Below, one piece after another: positions 55,721 to 64,000 of a DNA stretch of 64,000 nt. The notes under the pieces were generated by a model. That model was not told the origin of the DNA. It was given only the letters and a program-made list of their open reading frames with translations, and did no database searches. A program made the translations under genes and the position numbers. Each line of letters starts with the position of its first letter. The first letter of the stretch is position 1. Source of the stretch: Candidatus Zipacnadia bacterium (lineage in GTDB: Bacteria; Armatimonadota; Zipacnadia; Zipacnadales; UBA5352); NCBI GenBank assembly GCA_029821735.1, contig JALGSU010000002.1, forward strand, positions 62,001-126,000, read 5' to 3'.

Positions 55721-56161
55721 TCACTCGGCCATCTCTTCATCCATCGGTGGTTCGGGGCATCGGCGTGGGTGCATCTGGCCGGTGCGGGTGTCGAGCGCCC
55801 AGTAGGTGCTGTCGAGCTCAATCCACGAAACGAACTGGAAAGTCCCGGCTGGCCCCATCTCGCGGGCCTCGCGCTCGGGGCCGGTCATGGCCTCCATCAT
55901 GCCCCAGCGGATCATCATGAGCGCCTCTTGACGCTCGAGCAACTCCTCGGCCTGAGCGGTCTCCATGAAGCCCGAGTCTTGCGCCACGCCCTGCACAAGC
56001 TGGGTCCATACGGCGGCGAGTTGCTGCATCATTTGTTGATGCAGGCGGTCGATGCCCATCTCCCCTGCGCCCTCCTGGGCGAAGACCGAGGTGCACAGCC
56101 AGGCACCAACGGTCAGACAGATCACGGCAAGAGCGATCAAACTGTATCGCGGACGGTTCAT
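55721..56161 (-). CDS. Small exported protein of unknown function
   Basis: The 146-residue product has a clear signal peptide (LIALAVICLTVGAWLCTSVFA, cleaved before QEG) and a Met/Gln-rich helical mature part (RLHQQMMQQLAAVWTQLVQ, EELLERQEALMMIRWGMMEAM). The C-terminus is acidic. ATG 56161 has GGGGGTG upstream. The 224-base gap before the sulfatase-like gene holds only a small hairpin (CGCAAGC / GCTTGCG, near 55578). Confidence 0.7.
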   Translation of the reverse strand: MNRPRYSLIALAVICLTVGAWLCTSVFAQEGAGEMGIDRLHQQMMQQLAAVWTQLVQGVAQDSGFMETAQAEELLERQEALMMIRWGMMEAMTGPEREAREMGPAGTFQFVSWIELDSTYWALDTRTGQMHPRRCPEPPMDEEMAE

Positions 56162-56263
56162 GAGATTGCACCCCCGGACAGTGATGCGCAAAGCCACACT
56201 CATGTCTTCTGCGTATGTGGCGAACGGCCTGCATAGCACCCCTGATAAATCTCGCTAAAGGCT

Positions 56264-56293
56264 ATTGACATCATTACACTCAAGGTATATACT
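56264..56293 (+). promoter_or_regulatory. dnaK-operon promoter overlapped by a HAIR-like HspR operator
   Basis: TTGACA (56265-56270), 17 bases, TATACT (56288-56293). Across it lies ATTGACA-N7-ACTCAAG, which matches the HAIR consensus CTTGAGT-N7-ACTCAAG fully in the right half and at four of seven positions (TTGA) in the left. The operon's last-but-one gene encodes HspR, so autogenous repression is likely. Confidence 0.75.
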
Positions 56294-56373
56294 GGTCACG
56301 TTGGCAAACAAAGTAACTACGGTCCAGAAGAGCGCCAGAAGCACTCCATGGGCCGGAATACACTCTCTACGGA

Positions 56374-56426
56374 CGCTTCCCGCCATCTGCGGGAAGCGAA
56401 AATAAATGCGGACGCCTCGCGTCCGC
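56374..56426 (+). promoter_or_regulatory. Two stable hairpins in the dnaK leader
   Basis: CGCTTCCCGC / GCGGGAAGCG (56374-56398, loop CATCT) and GCGGACGC / GCGTCCGC (56408-56426, loop CTC) lie in the roughly 140-base leader. The second ends just before the ribosome site (AGGCGGT). They could affect mRNA stability or translation, or be REP-like repeats. Confidence 0.45.
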
Positions 56427-56442
56427 CAGGCGGTGACGAGTA

Positions 56443-58329
56443 GTGGCAAAAGTGGTAGGCATAGACTTGGGCACCACGAACTCCTGTGTGGCAGTCGTGG
56501 AAGCCGGCGACCCGAAAGTCATTCCCAACACCGAGGGCGGGCGCACGACGCCGTCCGTGGTGGGCTTCGCGAAGGACGGCGAGCGCCTTGTCGGGCAGCC
56601 GGCCAAGCGACAGGCGGTACTCAACCCTGAGCGCACGATCGCGTCCATCAAGCGGAGCATCGGCACGCGCGACAACGTGACCGTCGACGGCAAAGACTAC
56701 TCCCCCGAGCAGATCTCGTCGATGATCCTGCGCAAGCTCAAGGACGACGCGAGCGACTACCTCGGTGAGGAAGTCACGCGTGCGGTCATCACCGTGCCAG
56801 CGTATTTCGACGACAACCAGCGCACGGCGACCAAACAGGCGGGCGAGATAGCCGGCCTGACGGTTGAGCGCATCATCAACGAGCCGACCGCAGCCGCACT
56901 GGCGTACGGTCACCAGTCGCAGAAGCTCGAGGGCACCATTCTCGTGTATGACCTTGGTGGTGGCACCTTCGACGTGTCGATCCTCGACGTTGAGATCGAC
57001 AAGGCCAATACCGAGGAGCGCGACTACTACGAAGTGCGCGCAACCGCTGGCGACACGAAGCTTGGCGGCGACGACTTCGACGCCCGCGTCATCGACCATC
57101 TGGCCGAGGAGTTCAAGCGCGACACCGGCATCGACCTGCGCACGGACCGCCAGGCCCATCAGCGGCTGAAAGAGGCCGCGGAGAAGGCCAAGATCGAGCT
57201 GTCGAGCGCAGTGCAGACGACGGTGAGCCTGCCCTTCATCACGTCCGTCGAGGGCGAAGGCCCCAAGCATCTTGAGACCACGCTCACGCGCGGCAAGTTC
57301 GAGGAACTGATCGACGACCTCGTGAAGAAGACTTCCGATTCCGTGCAGCGTGCCATGAAGGACGCCGGGCTGAACGCAGGCGAGATCGACGAGGTGCTGC
57401 TGGTGGGTGGCTCTACGCGCATCCCGCTGGTGCAGGAACTGGTCGAGAAGCTCACGGGCAAGGCCCCGCGCAAGGGCATCAACCCTGACGAGGTCGTGGC
57501 AGTTGGCGCGGCCATCCAGGCGGCAGTGCTCGGCGACGAGATGCAGGACATGGTCCTGGTTGACGTCACCCCGCTGAGCCTCGGTATCGAGACTCTCGGC
57601 GACGTGTGTGACGTGCTCATCGAGCGCAACACGTCCATCCCGACCAAGGTGGATCGCACCTACACGACGGCGTCTGACAGCCAGAGCACCGTGGAAGTGC
57701 ACGTGCTCCAGGGCGAGCGCAAGCAGGCGAGCGGCAACAAGTCACTGGGCCGCTTCCATCTGACCGGCATTCCGCCCGCGCCGCGTGGCGTGCCGCAGGT
57801 CGAGGTCACTTTCGACATCGACGCCAACGGTATCCTGAATGTGAGCGCCAAGGACAAGGCCACCAACCGTGAGCAGCAGATCACGATCACCGGTTCGGGG
57901 CAACTGTCCGACGACGAAGTTTCCGGGATGGTCACCGAAGCCGAGTCGCACGCGGAAGAGGACGAGAAGTTCGAGGAACTCGCGCAGGCCCGTAACCAGG
58001 CCGACCAGCTCTCCTACCAGCTCGAGAACACGCTGACCGAGCTGGGCGACAAGGTCACCGACGCCGACAAGGAGAGCGTGCGCGCGAAGATCGCTACGAT
58101 GCAGGAAGCGGCCAAGGGCGACGACGCAGCGCCCATCAGCGCGGCCATCGACGAGTTGCAGACGGAGTTTGGCCGCATCTCGCAGGCGGCCTACGAGGCC
58201 GCGGCCGCGGCTGAGGGCCAGCAGGCTGCCACCGGCACAGATGGCGACGCCGACGCGGGCGCCACTGAGGAGCCGGCAGCGGACGGCGACGTCATAGACG
58301 CGGAGTTCGAGGCCGAGGACGACGAGTAA
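56443..58329 (+). CDS. dnaK: Molecular chaperone DnaK (Hsp70)
   Basis: This 628-residue Hsp70 has ATPase-domain motifs [57 protein letters not shown] and [14 protein letters not shown], then the substrate domain ([34 protein letters not shown]) and a helical lid with an acidic Gly/Ala tail. GTG 56443 is the start. No grpE lies in this operon, so the exchange factor is elsewhere. The gene is followed by a GC-rich hairpin (58347-58376) and two hsp20 genes. Confidence 0.98.
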   Translation: MAKVVGIDLGTTNSCVAVVEAGDPKVIPNTEGGRTTPSVVGFAKDGERLVGQPAKRQAVLNPERTIASIKRSIGTRDNVTVDGKDYSPEQISSMILRKLKDDASDYLGEEVTRAVITVPAYFDDNQRTATKQAGEIAGLTVERIINEPTAAALAYGHQSQKLEGTILVYDLGGGTFDVSILDVEIDKANTEERDYYEVRATAGDTKLGGDDFDARVIDHLAEEFKRDTGIDLRTDRQAHQRLKEAAEKAKIELSSAVQTTVSLPFITSVEGEGPKHLETTLTRGKFEELIDDLVKKTSDSVQRAMKDAGLNAGEIDEVLLVGGSTRIPLVQELVEKLTGKAPRKGINPDEVVAVGAAIQAAVLGDEMQDMVLVDVTPLSLGIETLGDVCDVLIERNTSIPTKVDRTYTTASDSQSTVEVHVLQGERKQASGNKSLGRFHLTGIPPAPRGVPQVEVTFDIDANGILNVSAKDKATNREQQITITGSGQLSDDEVSGMVTEAESHAEEDEKFEELAQARNQADQLSYQLENTLTELGDKVTDADKESVRAKIATMQEAAKGDDAAPISAAIDELQTEFGRISQAAYEAAAAAEGQQAATGTDGDADAGATEEPAADGDVIDAEFEAEDDE

Positions 58330-58405
58330 GCGAGACAGGCAACGACACCGGGCGGGTGGCATGACCGCCCGTCCGGTGCACACGTAAAGTCGACCGGAGG
58401 AGAGC

Positions 58406-58831
58406 ATGCGACCGGTGTGGGCGGATCCGAATGAAGGTTTTGTCGAGCTGACCGAGCGGCTGTATCGGCTGCTGGATAGCTCGTTGCAGTGGCAGGGGGG
58501 GGCGGCAGAGCCGCCGACCTTCTCCCCCGCCATGGATATAGTGGCCACCGACGACCAGGTTGTGATTCTGGCTGAGGTGCCGGGGATGAGTCGCGAGCAG
58601 GTGAGCGTCCAGGTCGAAGGGCCTGTCATCACCATTGCGGGTGAGCGCGCGACCAGCCAGGCTGAGGGCGAGGCGCTGGTGCGCGAACGCCCGGCGGGCA
58701 GTTTCTCACGCTCGTTCTCACTGGCGTATGAACTCGACCCCGAGGGCGTGGCCGCTAAGATGGAAGACGGACTGCTGCGGGTGAGTGTGCCCCGGAGGCA
58801 GACGGCGCGGATCGAGGTGCAAGAGGGCTAA
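58406..58831 (+). CDS. Hsp20/alpha-crystallin family small heat-shock protein, copy 1
   Basis: The 141-residue product has an N-terminal helical arm (VELTERLYRLLDSSLQW) and an alpha-crystallin domain (MDIVATDDQVVILAEVPGMS, SVQVEGPVITIAGER, ARPAGSFSRSF-type strand, DGLLRVSVPRRQTARIEV). Small Hsps hold unfolding clients for DnaK/DnaJ. ATG 58406 follows CGGAGGAG. The stop overlaps the next start (TAATG). Copies 1 and 2 differ throughout, so the duplication is old. Confidence 0.93.
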   Translation: MRPVWADPNEGFVELTERLYRLLDSSLQWQGGAAEPPTFSPAMDIVATDDQVVILAEVPGMSREQVSVQVEGPVITIAGERATSQAEGEALVRERPAGSFSRSFSLAYELDPEGVAAKMEDGLLRVSVPRRQTARIEVQEG

Positions 58832-59265
58832 TGAGATTGCGGCAGGACCCAGACGCGTTCATGCGCATGCAGCGCCTCCGCGACACCGTGCTGCAAGCGC
58901 TGGAGACCGAGCAACGGCGCAAGCCCGCGCGGGCAGCGACCTTCCGCCCGCCGATGGACTTGATCGCGACCGATGACGCTTATGTGCTGCAGCTGGACCT
59001 GCCGGGCGTGACCCGCGAGGACATCAACGCGACCGTCGACGAGAGCGTCGTGCGGGTCAGCGGCAGCACCGGCAAAGCAGTGGATTTCGAGGGCGCCACA
59101 AGACTTCGCGGCGAGCGCCAGGCGGGCGTCTTCGCGCGTTCGGTGCGGCTGCCCGGCGACGCTGATGTCGACGACGTGAGCGCGAAGCTCGACGATGGTG
59201 TGCTGGACATCCGCGTGGGCCGCAAGCAGCGTGGCGACGCCCACATCGAAATAGAGATTGGATAG
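58831..59265 (+). CDS. Hsp20/alpha-crystallin family small heat-shock protein, copy 2
   Basis: This 144-residue protein has an alpha-crystallin domain: MDLIATDDAYVLQLDLPGVT, VVRVSGSTG, FARSVRLPGDADVDDVSAKLDDGVLDIRV. It is more basic at the N-terminus than copy 1. The C-terminal I-x-I anchor (HIEIEIG) that links subunits is present. It is coupled to copy 1 by a one-base overlap and lies 9 bases before dnaJ. Confidence 0.92.
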   Translation: MRLRQDPDAFMRMQRLRDTVLQALETEQRRKPARAATFRPPMDLIATDDAYVLQLDLPGVTREDINATVDESVVRVSGSTGKAVDFEGATRLRGERQAGVFARSVRLPGDADVDDVSAKLDDGVLDIRVGRKQRGDAHIEIEIG

Positions 59266-59274
59266 TGAAGCCCC

Positions 59275-60393
59275 GTGAGGGCAGAGACCAAGCCTGACTT
59301 CTATGAGATCCTCGGCGTGGAGCGAGGCGCTACGGAGGCCGAGATCAAGAAGGCCTACCGGCGCCTGGCCCGCAAGTGGCACCCGGATGTGAATCCGGGT
59401 GACGACGATGCCGAACGCCGCTTCAAGGAGATCAGTCAGGCGTACAACACGCTCAGCGACAAGGAGAAGCGCGGCAAATACGACCAGTTCGGAGACGCCT
59501 GGCAACAGGCTCAGGGAAATGGTCAGTGGCAGGGCGGCGACTTCGAGCAGTTCGTGCGCACGCAGTTCGGTGCAGGCTCCTTCTCCGACGTCTTCGGCGA
59601 TATCTTCGGTGGCGGCGGCGGCATTCAGTTCGGCGGCGGACGCAGCCGTGCGCATCCCGATCCGGGGCCGATGCGCGGGCAGGACGTCCTCTACGATCTG
59701 CCCGTGAGCTTCGACGAAGCCGTGCACGGTACAGATAAAGAGATATCTCTGACGCTGTCGGACCGGTGCGAGGAATGCGATGGGATGGGCGGGCAGACTG
59801 ACACATGCCCGGCGTGTGGGGGAAGCGGTCAATCGCAGAACAGAGCCGGCGGATTCGTCATGATGGGTGCATGCCCGCAGTGCCATGGCACGGGGCAGGT
59901 GGTCGTTGACCGCTGCCGCACGTGCAAGGGCACAGGTGAGGCAACGCGCACGCGACGCATAAAGGTCAAGGTGCCAGCGGGGGTCCGGACGGGCTCGAAA
60001 GTGCGAGCAGGTGGCGAGGGTGGCCGGGGCACGGCAAACGGTCCGAACGGCGACCTGCTGCTGAACATCAAGGTGCAGCCGGACAAGCAGTTCCGCCGCG
60101 AAGGCGACGACATTCACGTGGACCTGCCGGTGAGCTTCATCGAGGCGTCCACCGGCGGCAAGGTCCGAGTGCCCACGATCGATGGCACGGTAACGATGAC
60201 AATCCCGCCCGGCACGCAGGGAGGCCACACGCTGCGCCTGCGCGAGAAGGGCGTGCCGAAGCTTGGCACCAGCAGTCGAGGCGACCAGTACGTGCACCTG
60301 ACACTGGTGGTACCTGAGAAGCTCACCGACAGGCAACGCGAGCTGCTCGATGAGTTCGCCGAGACGTGGCAGGTAAACCCACGCAGCGAGTGA
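59275..60393 (+). CDS. dnaJ: Co-chaperone DnaJ (Hsp40)
   Basis: The 372-residue product has a J domain ([30 protein letters not shown] with HPD), a Gly/Phe-rich linker ([16 protein letters not shown]), four CxxCxGxG zinc repeats ([32 protein letters not shown]) and the beta-sandwich C-terminus. It is a type I DnaJ that stimulates DnaK. GTG 59275. The J domain is of the DnaJ1/CbpA-like sort, as in actinobacterial hspR operons. Confidence 0.96.
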   Translation: MRAETKPDFYEILGVERGATEAEIKKAYRRLARKWHPDVNPGDDDAERRFKEISQAYNTLSDKEKRGKYDQFGDAWQQAQGNGQWQGGDFEQFVRTQFGAGSFSDVFGDIFGGGGGIQFGGGRSRAHPDPGPMRGQDVLYDLPVSFDEAVHGTDKEISLTLSDRCEECDGMGGQTDTCPACGGSGQSQNRAGGFVMMGACPQCHGTGQVVVDRCRTCKGTGEATRTRRIKVKVPAGVRTGSKVRAGGEGGRGTANGPNGDLLLNIKVQPDKQFRREGDDIHVDLPVSFIEASTGGKVRVPTIDGTVTMTIPPGTQGGHTLRLREKGVPKLGTSSRGDQYVHLTLVVPEKLTDRQRELLDEFAETWQVNPRSE

Positions 60394-60454
60394 AAAGTGG
60401 GCCGGGGGCGCGGCCAGTCAGCGCAGCCCCGGAGGATGGCGGCAGGTGAGACGA

Positions 60455-60847
60455 ATGGCGGATACCAGCAATGAGCCGCGATATCAGATAGGGATGGCGG
60501 CGCGCATGCTCGATTGCCACCCTCAGACGCTGAGGCTCTACGAGCGCGAGGGCCTGATCGAGCCGCACCGCTCAGAGACAGGCTTCCGCTTGTACTGCGA
60601 GGCGGATATCCAGTTGCTCAAACGAATCCAGAGTCTGACGCAGGATCTGGGGGTGAACCTGGCGGGGGTACACGTGATCCTGAATCTGCTTGAGCAGGTG
60701 TCACGCCTGACTGAAGAGGTGGACTGCCTGAAGCGCCAGATCGATGAAGGACCAAAGGCACTCGGCCCGGCCCTTGAGGTGCGGCGCAGTCGCCGGGTCC
60801 GCATACAGATCCAGGGACCGGAGAGCGAGGACGCGAACGGGAAGTAA
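60455..60847 (+). CDS. hspR: MerR-family heat-shock regulator HspR
   Basis: This 130-residue repressor has a MerR-type winged helix (YQIGMAARMLDCHPQTLRLYEREGLIEPHRSETGFRLY) and a short coiled coil (LEQVSRLTEEVDCLKRQID). HspR binds HAIR inverted repeats with DnaK as co-repressor; a HAIR-like site covers the promoter of this operon at 56264. ATG 60455 is chosen; GTG 60446 would add three residues. The tail is basic (RRSRRVRIQIQG). Confidence 0.9.
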   Translation: MADTSNEPRYQIGMAARMLDCHPQTLRLYEREGLIEPHRSETGFRLYCEADIQLLKRIQSLTQDLGVNLAGVHVILNLLEQVSRLTEEVDCLKRQIDEGPKALGPALEVRRSRRVRIQIQGPESEDANGK

Positions 60848-60893
60848 TCACCGCACGCCAGTTCGGCGTGCTGGATGGAGCGCGGGTGATAAG

Positions 60894-63506
60894 ATGGATT
60901 TTGAGAAATTCACAAATCAAGCGCAAGAAAGCGTCGCCGCCAGTCAACAGGTTCTGCGACGCTACAAGCACAACCAGATAGACGTTGAGCACGTGCTGCT
61001 GGCCCTGTTGGAGCAGGAGGGGGGCGTAGTGGTGCGCGTGCTCGAGCGAGCAGGCGCCGATCTGCAGGAGCTGCGCTCACAGACAGAGCGTGAGCTCGGC
61101 TCGCGCCCACAGGTGCAGGTCACCGGCGGCGACACCAGCCAGATATTCATCACGCCTCAGGCCAACCAACTCTTCGACGCGGCGTTCACGCGTGCCCAGA
61201 GCTTCGGGGACAGCTTCGTGGCGAGCGAACACCTGCTACTGGCGATGCTGGACGTGACGACCTCAGCGGCGAACCGGATCATTACTGGCGCGGGCCTGAC
61301 CGAGGAGACGCTGCTGGCGGCGTTGGCGCAAGTGCGCGGCAGCCACAGCGTCGACGATGCAGGCGCCGAGGGCAAGTATGAGGCGCTTGAGAAGTATTCG
61401 CGGGACCTGACACAACTGGCCCGCGAGGGCAAGCTCGATCCGGTCATCGGACGCGACAAGGAAGTGCGGCGAGTCATCCAGGTGCTCTCGCGCCGCACAA
61501 AGAACAACCCGGTACTGATCGGCGAGGCGGGCGTGGGCAAGACCGCGATCGTCGAGGGCCTGGCTCAGGCCGTGGCGTCGGAGGACGTGCCGTCGATGCT
61601 GCATGGCAAGCGCGTGATGGCGCTGGACCTGGGTGGGATGATCGCCGGAGCGAAGTACCGCGGAGAGTTCGAGGAACGGCTCAAGGGCGTCATGGACGAG
61701 ATCCGCGCCGCGCAGGGCGAGATCATCATCTTCATCGACGAACTGCATACGGTGGTTGGCGCCGGAGCAGCAGAGGGCGCGATGGACGCGTCGAACATGC
61801 TCAAGCCCGCACTCGCGCGCGGCGAGATGCAGGCGGTGGGCGCGACTACGCTGGACGAGTACCGCAAGAACATAGAGAAGGACCCGGCGCTGGAACGACG
61901 CTTCCAGCCCGTGATGGTAGAGGAACCCTCCGTAGAGGACACCATCGCGATCCTCCACGGACTGCGCGATCGGTATGAGGAGCACCACGGGGTCAAGATA
62001 TCCGACGAGGCACTCAGGGCCGCGGCGGAGCTGTCCGACCGGTACATCTCGGACCGCCGGCTCCCCGACAAGGCGATCGACCTCATCGACGAGTCCGCCA
62101 GCAAAATCCGTATCGACACCTATGACCTGCCAGAGCGCCCCGAGGCCATCAGTCGGCAGATCGACGAGTTGGCCGAGAAGGGCCAGCAGGCGGCGGGGTC
62201 TGGCGACTACGCGGCTGCCGAACGGGCCAAGCAGGAGATGGATGAACTACAGATGCGACTTCCCGACGCCGAAGCTGCGTGGGATGGCGTGGACGACATC
62301 GACGATGTTGTCGATGAGGAAGACGTGGCGCAGATCGTGGCCGACTGGACGGGCATCCCGGCATTCCGGATGTTTGAGGAAGAGGCAGCCAAGCTCCTGC
62401 AGATGGAGGACCGGTTGCACGAGCGAGTCAAGGGTCAGCACGAGGCGATCGTGGCGGTGGCGGAGGCTATCCGCCGCTCGCGTACCGGCCTGAGCGACCC
62501 GCGCCGGCCGATCGGCTCGTTCATCTTCCTCGGCCCCACCGGCGTCGGGAAGACCGAGTTGGCCAAAGCGCTCGCGCAGTTCATGTTCGATGACGAGGAC
62601 GCGATGGTGCGCATCGACATGAGCGAGTACATGGAGCGGCATGCGGTGTCGCGACTCATCGGCGCGCCTCCGGGATACATCGGCTACGAGGAGGGCGGCC
62701 AGTTGACCGAGGCAGTGCGGCGGCGGCCCTACCGGCTGATCCTGCTCGACGAAATCGAGAAAGCCCATCCGGATGTGTTCAACATCCTCCTGCAGATACT
62801 GGAGGACGGGCGGCTGACCGACAGCGCCGGACGCATCGTGGACTTCAAGAACACTGTCATCGTGATGACCAGCAATGTGGGCAGCGAATACATCTCGCCA
62901 CCCGCGGACGATGCCACCGACGAGGAGAATGCCGAGCAATACGAGGGCATGCGCTCGCAAGTGACGGACGCGCTCGCGGGTGTCTTCCGGCCTGAGCTGC
63001 TCAACCGCATCGACGAGATCATCGTCTTCCACTCGCTGACCGCTGCCGAGATCCGGCAGATCGTGGACCTGATGCTGGACCGCGTGCGGACGGCGCTGAA
63101 AGAGCGCGAGATGAAGCTCGAAGTGACTGACGCGGCTGCCGAACTGCTGGCTGCCGAGGGCTACGACCCTCGCTACGGAGCGCGCCCGCTGCGTCGCACG
63201 ATCCAGAAGCTGGTGGAGAACCCGCTATCGTCGGCGATCCTGCGCGGAGAGTTCGCTGATGGCGACACCGTGCTGGTGGACGCCGAGGGCGGAGACGTGA
63301 AGCTGAGGGTGAAGGTGGAGAGGCGAGTGGGACATGACACTACTGGAGCAGTATCGGTGGTTCAACGAGCAGGCCCGAAGGGCGTACGGGGCAACACAGG
63401 CCGCTTTGATGAACACCGACAACAAGACCGGCGTCAGCATCAGAGGACCGGGCGGTGGCACGTTTGCGTTAGAGTCGGACGAGGTGACTGCGGCACACCG
63501 GTTTAA
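60894..63506 (+). CDS. HSP100/Clp AAA+ unfoldase (ClpB/ClpC type)
   Basis: The product has an N-domain with two Clp repeats, NBD1 with Walker A at 210-217 (GEAGVGKTA), and NBD2 with Walker A near 547 (GPTGVGKTE) and VAxNRIDE-type [15 protein letters not shown]. The linker between the domains is only about 55 residues and UVR-like ([19 protein letters not shown]), as in ClpC, not the long ClpB M-domain. No ClpP-binding GF loop is visible after SNVGSE, as in ClpB. The family match ends near VKLRVKVER (63327); the remaining 60 residues overlap the next gene in another frame and look like run-on. It is the last gene of the hspR operon. Confidence 0.93.
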   Translation: MDFEKFTNQAQESVAASQQVLRRYKHNQIDVEHVLLALLEQEGGVVVRVLERAGADLQELRSQTERELGSRPQVQVTGGDTSQIFITPQANQLFDAAFTRAQSFGDSFVASEHLLLAMLDVTTSAANRIITGAGLTEETLLAALAQVRGSHSVDDAGAEGKYEALEKYSRDLTQLAREGKLDPVIGRDKEVRRVIQVLSRRTKNNPVLIGEAGVGKTAIVEGLAQAVASEDVPSMLHGKRVMALDLGGMIAGAKYRGEFEERLKGVMDEIRAAQGEIIIFIDELHTVVGAGAAEGAMDASNMLKPALARGEMQAVGATTLDEYRKNIEKDPALERRFQPVMVEEPSVEDTIAILHGLRDRYEEHHGVKISDEALRAAAELSDRYISDRRLPDKAIDLIDESASKIRIDTYDLPERPEAISRQIDELAEKGQQAAGSGDYAAAERAKQEMDELQMRLPDAEAAWDGVDDIDDVVDEEDVAQIVADWTGIPAFRMFEEEAAKLLQMEDRLHERVKGQHEAIVAVAEAIRRSRTGLSDPRRPIGSFIFLGPTGVGKTELAKALAQFMFDDEDAMVRIDMSEYMERHAVSRLIGAPPGYIGYEEGGQLTEAVRRRPYRLILLDEIEKAHPDVFNILLQILEDGRLTDSAGRIVDFKNTVIVMTSNVGSEYISPPADDATDEENAEQYEGMRSQVTDALAGVFRPELLNRIDEIIVFHSLTAAEIRQIVDLMLDRVRTALKEREMKLEVTDAAAELLAAEGYDPRYGARPLRRTIQKLVENPLSSAILRGEFADGDTVLVDAEGGDVKLRVKVERRVGHDTTGAVSVVQRAGPKGVRGNTGRFDEHRQQDRRQHQRTGRWHVCVRVGRGDCGTPV

Positions 63507-64000
63507 TGACCTGCAGCGTTTCTTGGGAATACTGCAGAACTTCGAATGGTACTACAGTGCCGTCATCCGACTCGCAAAGGACAACGAAGTGCCGAACCGC
63601 GAGGCCTGGTACCGCGTCAATCCAGACCGCGTCGGGATGTGGTCATGTACCGGGAAGCCCCCAGTTGCTCAGTTCCAGGCCTACATGGGCCGTCTCGGAG
63701 TAGAGGTGGCGAAGAAGACGTTCAATATACCCGGGCCCTCAAAACGGGTGGATTTGGGCCGGCTACACCAGTACTGGCATGTGAGGAACTCCTGGGCACA
63801 CGGCTACGGTATCATGTCCAGCAAGCTCCGCAGTAAGGTTGATTCTCTGGTCAAGGACGATTGGTTCGACGAGGTCAGCGATGATCGGGCTTGGGTACTT
63901 GGGTGCCTGCGCAGTCGTGACAACTGGGAACAGGCAGCGGGACCATGGCAGGAATACCCCCTTGAGCAGGTGTTGGCCCACGTGAACGCACTTGCTCGGT
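63334..64000 (+). CDS. HEPN-like protein, runs off the right edge
   Basis: ATG 63334 opens a frame that stays open to the window end (222 residues seen). It is soluble and helical ([27 protein letters not shown]). It contains HVRNSWAHGYG, an R-x4-H motif of the HEPN type found in RNase toxins and abortive-infection proteins, preceded by a long helix as in those folds. The overlap with the clp frame is 173 bases. The true partner genes lie beyond the window. Fold assignment rests on this one motif and is tentative. Confidence 0.6.
   Translation, partial: MTLLEQYRWFNEQARRAYGATQAALMNTDNKTGVSIRGPGGGTFALESDEVTAAHRFNDLQRFLGILQNFEWYYSAVIRLAKDNEVPNREAWYRVNPDRVGMWSCTGKPPVAQFQAYMGRLGVEVAKKTFNIPGPSKRVDLGRLHQYWHVRNSWAHGYGIMSSKLRSKVDSLVKDDWFDEVSDDRAWVLGCLRSRDNWEQAAGPWQEYPLEQVLAHVNALAR

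Overview
The window is GC-rich bacterial chromosome. Several gene families point to an Armatimonadota- or Planctomycetota-like lineage known mostly from metagenomes: DUF6785-type polytopic membrane proteins, Thr-type sulfatase relatives, paired Gfo/Idh dehydrogenases, TMTC-like TPR membrane proteins and a dnaK-hsp20-hsp20-dnaJ-hspR-clp operon. That placement is an inference; there is no 16S gene here.

Layout. (1) 1-8128 is one end of an integrated element abutting tRNA-Asp(GUC). It carries a winged-helix protein, a CHC2/TOPRIM primase-helicase, two small DUF-type proteins, a tyrosine recombinase and an overlapping, frameshifted large serine recombinase whose reading frame runs into the tRNA. 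(2) 8.3-13.7 kb is core: dinB, cysS, tatA, a PfkB kinase and an aminotransferase. (3) 13.9-19 kb is accessory: a frameshifted KAP NTPase with HEAT-like repeats, a secreted protein with two C39/BtrH-like domains, a methyltransferase stub and a NifX-like protein. (4) 19-27.7 kb holds sugar enzymes, a tandem pair of TMTC-like proteins and an antiporter with two stress-protein domains. (5) 27.7-40.7 kb has a DnaA-box cluster with an AT-rich flank, the tsaE-tsaB-rimI-tsaD operon, rtcA, a DUF1844 gene broken inside a 15-nt minisatellite, asparaginase, a parS-like palindrome, queD-queC, a fused double amidohydrolase and an orphan response regulator. (6) 39-44.9 kb has a zinc-ribbon/Nif3 pair and an FmdB gene around a CIRCE element, a dehydrogenase, and an ECF sigma / zinc anti-sigma / secreted repeat-protein operon with a consensus promoter. 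(7) 45-56.2 kb is mostly minus strand: SGNH hydrolase, STAS protein, PHP phosphoesterase, a frameshifted DUF1998-type helicase, tatC, a beta-propeller hydrolase, DUF6785 and a sulfatase relative. (8) 56.2-63.5 kb is the heat-shock operon with a sigma-70 promoter overlapping a HAIR-like operator and its own HspR. A HEPN-like gene then runs off the right edge.

Themes. Chaperone control appears dual: a CIRCE site away from any groE gene and a HAIR-like site before dnaK. A parS-like site 6.7 kb from a DnaA-box cluster suggests this segment may be origin-proximal. At least four genes are interrupted by small indels and two more appear to lack internal segments, so some breaks may be sequence errors and others real decay.
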